The position numbers and the translations under genes were made by a program. This document shows positions 1-5,333 of a stretch of 10,738 nucleotides of DNA, in pieces (the first letter of the stretch is position 1; each line of letters starts with the position of its first letter). This DNA comes from Deltaproteobacteria bacterium (GTDB taxonomy: Bacteria > Desulfobacterota > DSM-4660 > Desulfatiglandales > Desulfatiglandaceae): positions 1 through 10,738 of the forward strand of contig JAFDJF010000023.1 in assembly GCA_019307645.1 (NCBI GenBank). The letters run 5' to 3'. Under the pieces are notes generated by a model. That model searched no databases and had not been told where the DNA came from. It worked only from the letters and a program-made list of their open reading frames with translations.

Positions 1-40
1 GGATATGAATATGTAATGATTTGTCCTGGGGTAAATTAAA

Positions 41-55
41 TAATAACAATTATTA
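41..55. repeat. Short AT-rich inverted repeat upstream of the regulator gene
   Basis: TAATAA (41-46) and TTATTA (50-55) form a perfect 6-bp inverted repeat around a CAA spacer. It lies about 100 bp upstream of the promoter for the response regulator gene. It could be an operator half-site pair, but the region is so AT-rich that chance is a fair explanation. The rest of 1-155 holds no gene or further motif that I can support. Confidence 0.2.
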
Positions 56-155
56 CAACTAGTTGACTATATGATGACATTAATTTGGTTGGAGGAGAAA
101 AAATATAGATTTTGCCGATATTTCTAAAAAACATTAAAAAAACATTATTTTTTTC

Positions 156-185
156 TTGACAACCGTTAAAAACTATAATTATTAT
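156..185 (+). promoter_or_regulatory. Probable sigma70-type promoter for the response regulator gene
   Basis: A perfect -35 box TTGACA (156-161) is followed after 18 bp by TATTAT (180-185), a 5/6 match to the -10 consensus. A TATAAT at 174-179 is nearer consensus but only 12 bp from the -35 box, so it is less likely to be used. The surrounding DNA is very AT-rich. The promoter would give a leader of about 30-35 nt containing the GAGGAG ribosome site at 211-216. Confidence 0.6.
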
Positions 186-224
186 AAAATCTACAAAAAC
201 AATTTCTGATGAGGAGCCATTCCT

Positions 225-803
225 ATGGATGATATTCTGACTGTGTTTAAGGCAAGTAAATACTGCAATGTTTCTCCCAAAACTATCATCAACTGGGTAG
301 AAGCGGGCCATATCAAGGCTTACAAGACAGTTGGGGGACACCGACGAATAAATAAAACAGACCTTGAAGATTTTATGCGAAAGCAGGGGATTCCTATCCC
401 GGAAGAGGATCTCGATGAAGGACGCAGGCGGATTCTTGTGGTGGATGATGATCCTATTATTGTGGAAACGATTGTTCAGGCACTTGAAGAGGATGAACAT
501 GATTATGATGTGATTTCAGCCTCTGACGGATTTGAAGCAGGGATTCAGGTCAATCACTTTAAGCCTCATCTCCTGATACTGGACATTATGATGCCGGATA
601 TCAAGGGGTATGAGGTTTGTAAGAAAATCAAGAGTGACAAGGAGACAAAGGATACGAAAATTATTGTTTTATCGGCCTATCTGGATGAAGAAAAATTCAA
701 AAAAATGAAGGAAAACGGCGCTGACGTTTGTTTTTCAAAGCCTCTGCCCCTTCCCCAACTGAAGGCAGAAGTGGCCGGACTGCTGGGGTTGACCGAACCC
801 TAA
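225..803 (+). CDS. DNA-binding response regulator: MerR/excisionase-type HTH plus receiver domain
   Basis: This 192-residue cytoplasmic protein has two domains. Residues 3-52 form a MerR/excisionase-like winged helix: a TVFKASKYCNVSPKTIINWVE helix-turn-helix, then the wing motif TVGGHRRI, which usually contacts DNA. Residues 68-190 are a CheY-like receiver: acidic pocket D74-D76, phospho-acceptor D120 in the LILDIMMPD strand, switch residue S150 and conserved K172 in the SKPLP loop. All phosphorylation residues are present, so it should accept phosphate from a histidine kinase, but none is encoded here. The order (DNA-binding domain first) is the reverse of most response regulators. The start is set by GAGGAG at 211-216, 8 nt before ATG. 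It lies 77 bp upstream of metF1 with no terminator between, so co-transcription and local control of the folate genes are plausible. The target genes are an inference. Confidence 0.88.
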   Translation: MDDILTVFKASKYCNVSPKTIINWVEAGHIKAYKTVGGHRRINKTDLEDFMRKQGIPIPEEDLDEGRRRILVVDDDPIIVETIVQALEEDEHDYDVISASDGFEAGIQVNHFKPHLLILDIMMPDIKGYEVCKKIKSDKETKDTKIIVLSAYLDEEKFKKMKENGADVCFSKPLPLPQLKAEVAGLLGLTEP

Positions 804-869
804 GCCTGTCACTTATTCCTATAGACCGGAAATATCTGACCCATGAGCTGCGGCAAACCCTAAGCGGTG

Positions 870-877
870 AGGAGGTG
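870..877 (+). promoter_or_regulatory. Very strong ribosome binding site of metF1
   Basis: AGGAGGTG matches the anti-Shine-Dalgarno sequence over eight bases and sits 3 nt (5 nt from the AGGAGG core) before ATG 881. It fixes the start and suggests high translation. The gap 804-880 otherwise holds only a 10-bp direct repeat AACCCTAAGC (796-805 and 856-865), the first copy overlapping the regulator's stop codon. Confidence 0.75.
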
Positions 878-880
878 TAA

Positions 881-1756
881 ATGAAACTAAAAGAAGCATT
901 AGCTAAAAAGAAGTTCGTTGTCACGTCCGAGGTACAGTCTCCCATCGATGACAGTCCGGAAGACCTTATAAAGCGCCTGGAACTGGTGCGAGGACGTGTG
1001 GATGGTGTTTCAGTTCCTGAATTGGAGGTAGAGGGCATTGTAGGCGACAGCATCAAGACCTGTGATCTCCTGAAAAAAAACCGGTTTGAGTCCATTTACC
1101 AGACCACAACGCGGGACAAAAGCAGGCCCCAATTACAAAAGGACCTCATGCTTGCCCATGAAACCGGTGTTGAGAACCTGCTTGTGTTCACTGAAGATTA
1201 TCGTATCACCGGGGACAGCCTTCAAGAGATGATGTTTTTCCATGTGGACGCAGGAAAACTGTCTTCAGTCCTGGAACATATGCGGGAAGGGCAAACAGTT
1301 GATGGAAAGGAGCTCGCCTCAAAGGCGGAATTTGTGTTGGGTTCCGGAGTTGAATCCGGTTGGGGAAAAAACGTCCCGGACCTGGAAATGAAAGAGATGG
1401 AAGAGATGACCCGGATTGGAACCGGCTACTTTCTGACGACGCCTGTATTTGATGTGGCTCAGTTCGATAAATTTATGCGACAGGTCAAGACATTTGGCAT
1501 ACCGGTGATTGCGGAGGTGATGATTTTAAGGACTGCCGGCATGGCCCAGTTCCTGAACAGACATTTCAAATCCGGACTGGTGCCGGACTGGATGATTAAA
1601 AAACTGGCCAGTGCTCCGGATAAACAGAAAGCCAGTATTGAGCTTTTTGGTGAGACTGTAAAGGGCCTTAAGGATCTTTGTGACGGGGTACACATTATTA
1701 CTATCGGCGGGGAAGAAAAGCTGAAACTTTATATGGATGCGGCAAAACTGAGATAG
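881..1756 (+). CDS. Divergent methylenetetrahydrofolate reductase-like protein (MetF paralogue 1)
   Basis: This 291-residue protein has the single TIM-barrel fold expected for MTHFR. It matches the canonical copy at 9272-10159 along its length: KFVVTSEV at 12-18, TTTRD at 75-79, NLLVFTED at 99-106, LTTPVFD at 185-191, the ASAPDK segment near 245 and the C-terminal GVHIITIGGEE. It keeps Glu17 and Asp106, aligned with the catalytic Glu and flavin-site Asp of MetF. The Gln conserved in the TQxxxD motif (Gln187 of the other copy, Gln183 in E. coli) is Thr187. The TCRDRN loop is TTTRDK and the PEA region before the Gln is unrelated. It may therefore be inactive as MTHFR, act on another pterin or methyl carrier, or be an accessory subunit. 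It lies downstream of the response regulator gene and upstream of a terminator, apart from the second block. Family membership is firm; activity is not. Confidence 0.8.
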   Translation: MKLKEALAKKKFVVTSEVQSPIDDSPEDLIKRLELVRGRVDGVSVPELEVEGIVGDSIKTCDLLKKNRFESIYQTTTRDKSRPQLQKDLMLAHETGVENLLVFTEDYRITGDSLQEMMFFHVDAGKLSSVLEHMREGQTVDGKELASKAEFVLGSGVESGWGKNVPDLEMKEMEEMTRIGTGYFLTTPVFDVAQFDKFMRQVKTFGIPVIAEVMILRTAGMAQFLNRHFKSGLVPDWMIKKLASAPDKQKASIELFGETVKGLKDLCDGVHIITIGGEEKLKLYMDAAKLR

Positions 1757-1911
1757 TGTCTAGGAGGCTGTCCGAGAATGCCCTTTTCCCCAAACTCCTC
1801 GTCATGCCCGAAAAAATTATCCTCGGAATATCAACTATATGCCTGTGGTAATTTTTTCGGGCATTCCTCGATTTTGGAAAAAATTGCTATTCTCGGACAG
1901 CCTCCTAGACA
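1757..1911. mobile_element. MITE-like 155-bp hairpin element with 23-bp perfect terminal inverted repeats
   Basis: The ends (1757-1779, beginning TGTCTAGGAGGCTGTCC, and 1889-1911) are perfect inverted complements over 23 bp. A second perfect 16-bp inverted repeat (1804-1819 with 1849-1864, starting ATGCCCGAAAAAATTA) shares the same axis near 1834, so the whole unit can fold into one long imperfect hairpin with a loop of about 29 nt. It has no credible gene. CTAG at 1760-1763 and 1905-1908, or the TA inside them, could be a target duplication, but both are palindromic and cannot prove it. Non-autonomous elements of IS630/Tc1 type duplicate TA; other families duplicate CTAG. It begins at the base directly after the metF1 stop codon and ends where a terminator stem begins. 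Confidence 0.75.
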
Positions 1912-1948
1912 AAAAATCCGTTCAGGTTTGCCTGATGCGGCCTTTTTT
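1911..1948 (+). terminator. Probable intrinsic terminator of the regulator-metF1 unit
   Basis: The stem pairs CCG (1918-1920) with CGG (1938-1940) and TCAGG (1922-1926) with CCTGA (1931-1935), with a TTTG loop and a small bulge. A run of six T (1943-1948) follows, and six A (1911-1916) precede and can pair with it, so the structure could also work on the opposite strand. Without the hairpin element this terminator would lie directly after the metF1 stop codon. It separates the first unit from the gene starting at 2041. Confidence 0.6.
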
Positions 1949-2025
1949 CCTGCCTGAGACAGAAAGATTTCTGAACCATAACCTGCAGCGTGTCGTCCGG
2001 CGAACTGTGGACGGGCACGAAATGG

Positions 2026-2032
2026 AAAGGAG
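2026..2032 (+). promoter_or_regulatory. Ribosome binding site that selects a TTG start
   Basis: AAAGGAG lies 8 nt before TTG 2041, the ideal spacing. The earlier in-frame GTG at 1990 has no ribosome site and would add 17 residues that do not resemble the start of a [2Fe-2S] ferredoxin domain. The ATG at 2022 is out of frame. A weak promoter (CTGAGA 1954-1959, 17 bp, CATAAC 1977-1982) may precede it, but each box matches only 4 of 6 bases. Confidence 0.7.
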
Positions 2033-2040
2033 TCGGGCAC

Positions 2041-4683
2041 TTGGAAACTATTACGCTCTCCATTGACGGAAAGAATGTTCATTGTCCTCAGGGGACCTCC
2101 ATCTTAGATGCAGCCGATCAGAATGGGATAAAGATTCCAAGGCTTTGCCATCATCCTGATCTTAAACCTTTTGGTGCTTGCAGGATCTGCATTGTTGAGG
2201 ATGAGAAAAGCGGGCGTTTAATGGCCTCTTGTGTCACGCCTGCTGCTCCTGATATGCAGGTCCTTACAGATTCCCCCACTATAATTAAACACAGGCGTAA
2301 TATCGTTCGGCTCATGATGGCTGAGCATCCGGAGTCGTGCCTGGTCTGCAGCAAGGGAAATCGTTGCCAACTACGCAAGATTGCAACGGAATTGAGTCTG
2401 GCACAGACAGACCTGTACCCCATGCACAATTACAAACCGCTTGAACAGGCGAACCCCTTTATCACCAGAGACCTGAGTAAATGTATCCTGTGTGGAAAGT
2501 GTATCCGTGCAGATCATGAATTGGTTGTAGTCGGTGCAATAGACTACCATTTCAGAGGCTTCAAATCCCGTCCTTCCACTGTACACGATGTACCACTGGA
2601 AAAATCTTCCTGTAGTTTTTGTGGTTCTTGTGTCTCCATTTGTCCCACAGGCGCTTTACTTCCCAATAATACTACCCATGCAGGGACTCCTGAGAAAGAA
2701 AGCCCTTCCATATGCGGATTCTGCGGTGTTGGCTGTTCCCTTAACCTGGGGATTATTGATGATCAAGTTGTCGAGATCAACCCTTCCTCTTTCAAAGACT
2801 CTTCAAACGGCTCAACGTTATGTGTCCGAGGACACTTCGCTCATGACTTCCTAAACTCCCAGGCGCGTCTTTCTAAACCTATGATTCGAAAGGAAGAAGA
2901 ACTCGAACCGGTCTACTGGGATGAGGCATTGGATCTTGTTGCAGACAGACTGACGGAAATTAAGAAAAGGTTTGGTCCTACGAGTATTGGCTTTCTGGGT
3001 TCGTCAAAATGTACAAATGAGGAAAACTATCTTTTCCAAAAAATTGCACGTGTTCTAATAGAGACGAACAACGTTGATAACGGAGGCTATCTTACTGGAA
3101 GATCCTTGATCAGTTGGCTTGATAAACAAACAGAAGGCGGATGGCGAGTCAATCCTCTTCCTTCACTTGAAAATGCTGAATCAATTGTCGTCGTTGGCGC
3201 AAACCCCACTCACTCCCTTCCTGTTGTAAGTTACTACATAAAGAGAGCTGCCAGGAACGGAACCCCTGTGATAGTCATTGACCCTCGAAGAACGGACATG
3301 GCTCGTTCTTCCTCTGTGTGGTTGCCGATATCACCGGATAAAGATGTTGAATTACTCAATTGTATTGCAGCCCTGCTCTGGAAGAAGTTTGGTCATGACT
3401 CTAATTTTATAGATCGATTTACAGAAGGCATTACACAATTCTCTGATGGCCTTTCCTCATTCAATGGTAAGAGACTGTGTGTTGAAGCAGGGGTTGAAAT
3501 GGAATCTCTGGAAAGAGCGGTGGAAATGCTGGCAGGTAAAAAAATCGCATTTGTTATTGGCCATGGCATTCTTCAGCAAAGAAACGGATCTCATTCCATT
3601 GAGGCCATTTTTAACTTATCACTTTTGACGGGAAGTCTAGGGCATAAAAACGGCGGAATTTATGTTCTTGCAAAAGAAAATAATCAGTTGGGAGCAGGGG
3701 ATATGGGAGCGATTCCCTATGCTCTCCCCGGTGGCCAGCTCATTAATAATGAGGCGGGACGGAAACAATGGGAGAAGAACTGGGACGTTAAACTATCACC
3801 GGATCCGGGACTCAACATGATTCGCATGATAGAGGAGGCTGAAAATGGGAATTTAAAAGCACTGTTTATTATGGGTGAAAATCCACTTCGCAGCCTTCCT
3901 CAGCGGGAACGTGTACAGAAGGCACTCGGTAATTTAGATTTTCTGGTGGTTCAGGATATCCTTGCCACTGAAACCCATAAGATTGCCGATGTCGTTCTGC
4001 CTGGTGCTGCATTCAGTGAAAAAGGCGGGTCTTTTACGAATCTTGAGGGAAGAATTCAGTCTTTTGAACCGACCGTCCCACCTCCAGGGGAGGCGAAACC
4101 GGACTGGGAGATCCTTGACCTTTTGTATGGCCGAATGGGTTCTTCCGAGACATATTCATCTTTAGAAAAAATAAGAAAAGAAATCCATCATCTGGTACCC
4201 ATGTACGAGGAAACAGGACTGAACGGAAGGATTTCCTGGGTAAAAAACACCAGTAGGATGGGCGTTTTTAATCCCGAAGGAAAGGGGGAACCGATTCCAT
4301 TTTCCCCAATAGCGCATGCTGAGAATGGGAAGTTTCATGCAGGCTATGATTTTAAGGCTATTTTGGGGTCACAGCGGTACCATCTGGGAAGTGGGACCCG
4401 GACAAGCCATTCGGCACGAATTCGTGGTCTTGAATCAAATGGTGAAGTAGAGCTGGCGCCTGAGGATGGAGCCGGACTCGGCTTAGAAGATGGAGATATC
4501 GTCAGGATATCATCCCCAAGCGGGTCCATAGCTAGAGAGGTAAAAGTAAACAGGAACCTGGTTCAAGGGCTCATTTTCGTCCCTGTAGCGTTTCATAATA
4601 ATGATGCCCTCCAATTGATTGAGTTAACCCGGCTGAATAAGGCGGGCCTGAAGGCATGCCAGGTGAAGATTGAAAGGCAGTGA
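2041..4683 (+). CDS. FdhA/NuoG-like iron-sulfur molybdopterin-fold oxidoreductase subunit lacking the formate dehydrogenase active site
   Basis: This soluble protein has 880 residues from TTG. Residues 1-80 are a [2Fe-2S] domain (Cys36, 47, 50, 64). H96-x3-C100-x2-C103-x5-C109 is the NuoG-type His-Cys [4Fe-4S] site. A two-cluster ferredoxin domain follows (Cys148, 151, 154 and Cys191, 194, 197, 201), with Asp158 where the fourth Cys of the first motif is expected. Cys225, 228, 232 and 261 bind the cluster next to the molybdopterin domain; the pterin-fold domains run to the C-terminus, including GENPLR, DVVLP and the dinucleotide-binding domain from about 775. The formate dehydrogenase Cys/Sec-His pair is replaced by Thr352-Gly353 and the catalytic Arg before QNN by Ala544. 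There is no in-frame TGA. I infer an electron conduit, like NuoG or the SfrA subunit of Geobacter NADPH oxidoreductase. Annotation as formate dehydrogenase would probably be wrong. Confidence 0.85.
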   Translation: METITLSIDGKNVHCPQGTSILDAADQNGIKIPRLCHHPDLKPFGACRICIVEDEKSGRLMASCVTPAAPDMQVLTDSPTIIKHRRNIVRLMMAEHPESCLVCSKGNRCQLRKIATELSLAQTDLYPMHNYKPLEQANPFITRDLSKCILCGKCIRADHELVVVGAIDYHFRGFKSRPSTVHDVPLEKSSCSFCGSCVSICPTGALLPNNTTHAGTPEKESPSICGFCGVGCSLNLGIIDDQVVEINPSSFKDSSNGSTLCVRGHFAHDFLNSQARLSKPMIRKEEELEPVYWDEALDLVADRLTEIKKRFGPTSIGFLGSSKCTNEENYLFQKIARVLIETNNVDNGGYLTGRSLISWLDKQTEGGWRVNPLPSLENAESIVVVGANPTHSLPVVSYYIKRAARNGTPVIVIDPRRTDMARSSSVWLPISPDKDVELLNCIAALLWKKFGHDSNFIDRFTEGITQFSDGLSSFNGKRLCVEAGVEMESLERAVEMLAGKKIAFVIGHGILQQRNGSHSIEAIFNLSLLTGSLGHKNGGIYVLAKENNQLGAGDMGAIPYALPGGQLINNEAGRKQWEKNWDVKLSPDPGLNMIRMIEEAENGNLKALFIMGENPLRSLPQRERVQKALGNLDFLVVQDILATETHKIADVVLPGAAFSEKGGSFTNLEGRIQSFEPTVPPPGEAKPDWEILDLLYGRMGSSETYSSLEKIRKEIHHLVPMYEETGLNGRISWVKNTSRMGVFNPEGKGEPIPFSPIAHAENGKFHAGYDFKAILGSQRYHLGSGTRTSHSARIRGLESNGEVELAPEDGAGLGLEDGDIVRISSPSGSIAREVKVNRNLVQGLIFVPVAFHNNDALQLIELTRLNKAGLKACQVKIERQ

Positions 4684-4691
4684 AAAGAAAG

Positions 4692-4723
4692 GTCAAAGGG
4701 TCAAAAGGTCGAAAAGTCTAAAG
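4692..4723. repeat. Four degenerate 8-bp tandem repeats
   Basis: GTC begins at 4692, 4700, 4708 and 4716, giving the units GTCAAAGG, GTCAAAAG, GTCGAAAA and GTCTAAAG. The period is exactly 8 bp. They lie just after the stop codon of the FdhA-like gene, in the 158-bp gap before the NuoE-like gene. No function is visible. Confidence 0.7.
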
Positions 4724-4744
4724 GGACAGGAGTGGTTAGGACTC

Positions 4745-4800
4745 GGTGAACAGTGATCGGTGATCAGTGACTGGTAATCAGAGACCAGTAAACAGTTGTT
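4745..4800. repeat. Four degenerate 14-bp tandem repeats
   Basis: Units start at 4745, 4759, 4773 and 4787 with a constant 14-bp period: GGTGAACAGTGATC, GGTGATCAGTGACT, GGTAATCAGAGACC and a decayed fourth copy AGTAAACAGTTGTT. Such GGTGATCAGTGA-type arrays recur between genes in deltaproteobacterial genomes, from memory. The fourth copy overlaps the possible -35 box of the next promoter. Confidence 0.7.
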
Positions 4801-4817
4801 ACCTTACACCTTATAAT
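4789..4817 (+). promoter_or_regulatory. Possible promoter for the NuoE-NuoF-MetV genes
   Basis: A perfect TATAAT (4812-4817) stands 17 bp after TAAACA (4789-4794), a 4/6 match to the -35 consensus. Transcription from it would start near 4823-4825, about 18 nt before ATG 4842 and just ahead of the AGAGAG ribosome site at 4828-4833. No terminator is seen after the upstream gene, so it would be an internal or secondary promoter. Confidence 0.4.
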
Positions 4818-4841
4818 CACAAACAAAAGAGAGCTTTGATT

Positions 4842-5327
4842 ATGGAAAAAAGAGAAATCGATTGGGGCAGGCTTACGGCCATCATTGCCGATCACAAGGG
4901 TGAAAAATGGGGCCTTATCCCTCTGTTACAGGAAATTCAAGAGGAATGCGGTTATATCCCGCCGGAGTCTATTGAACCGATTGCTGAAGCTCTAAATCTT
5001 TTTCCAACAGAAGTTCAGGGGGTAATCACGTTTTATGCCGGATTTTCTCTCCAGCCCAAGGGAAAGTATGTGCTCAAGGTCTGTCGGGGTACGGCTTGTC
5101 ACGTCAAAGGGGGGAATAGCCTCTTGAGGATGATGAAATCTGACCTTAAGCTTGAGGACGGAGAAACCTCGGAAGATTATCAATTCTCGCTTGAGACCAC
5201 GGCCTGCCTTGGGGCCTGTGCCCTTGCACCCACCATGATGGTAAACAAAACCTATTTCGGAAAGCTTTCACCCGTAAAAGTAAACAGTATTTTAGCCCAG
5301 CATGGTTTTGAAAAGGATGAGGAGTAA
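4842..5327 (+). CDS. NuoE-like [2Fe-2S] thioredoxin-fold subunit (24-kDa NADH dehydrogenase subunit family)
   Basis: This 161-residue protein is the usual length for NuoE/HndA/HydC. An N-terminal helical part (1-70) carries the GxIPxEsI and VxGVxTFY signatures. The C-terminal thioredoxin-like ferredoxin domain ligates one [2Fe-2S] cluster through Cys81-x4-Cys86 and Cys122-x3-Cys126. In complex I and in soluble multimeric hydrogenases and formate dehydrogenases this subunit binds NuoF next to the FMN. I start it at ATG 4842 because AGAGAG at 4828-4833 is 8 nt upstream; an in-frame GTG 75 nt earlier would add repeat-derived residues unlike the family. The stop is 6 nt before the NuoF-GltD start, so translation is probably coupled and the two products should form a complex. 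Confidence 0.9.
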   Translation: MEKREIDWGRLTAIIADHKGEKWGLIPLLQEIQEECGYIPPESIEPIAEALNLFPTEVQGVITFYAGFSLQPKGKYVLKVCRGTACHVKGGNSLLRMMKSDLKLEDGETSEDYQFSLETTACLGACALAPTMMVNKTYFGKLSPVKVNSILAQHGFEKDEE

Positions 5328-5333
5328 CGGATT

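Noticed and set aside
1990..2040. Upstream GTG start for the FdhA-like gene, giving 17 more residues
   Set aside because: No ribosome site precedes it, while AAAGGAG sits 8 nt before TTG 2041 and the domain begins naturally there.
1839..2066. 75-codon frame spanning the hairpin element and terminator
   Set aside because: It starts inside the hairpin element, runs through the terminator and overlaps the next gene in another frame; no recognisable protein motif.
3055..3120. Hidden selenocysteine in the FdhA-like active site
   Set aside because: Codons 341-357 were read directly; the key position is ACT (Thr) and there is no in-frame TGA, so neither Sec nor a premature stop is present.
4767..4841. 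Upstream GTG start for the NuoE-like gene
   Set aside because: The extra 25 residues would be encoded by tandem-repeat DNA and do not resemble NuoE; ATG 4842 has its own ribosome site.
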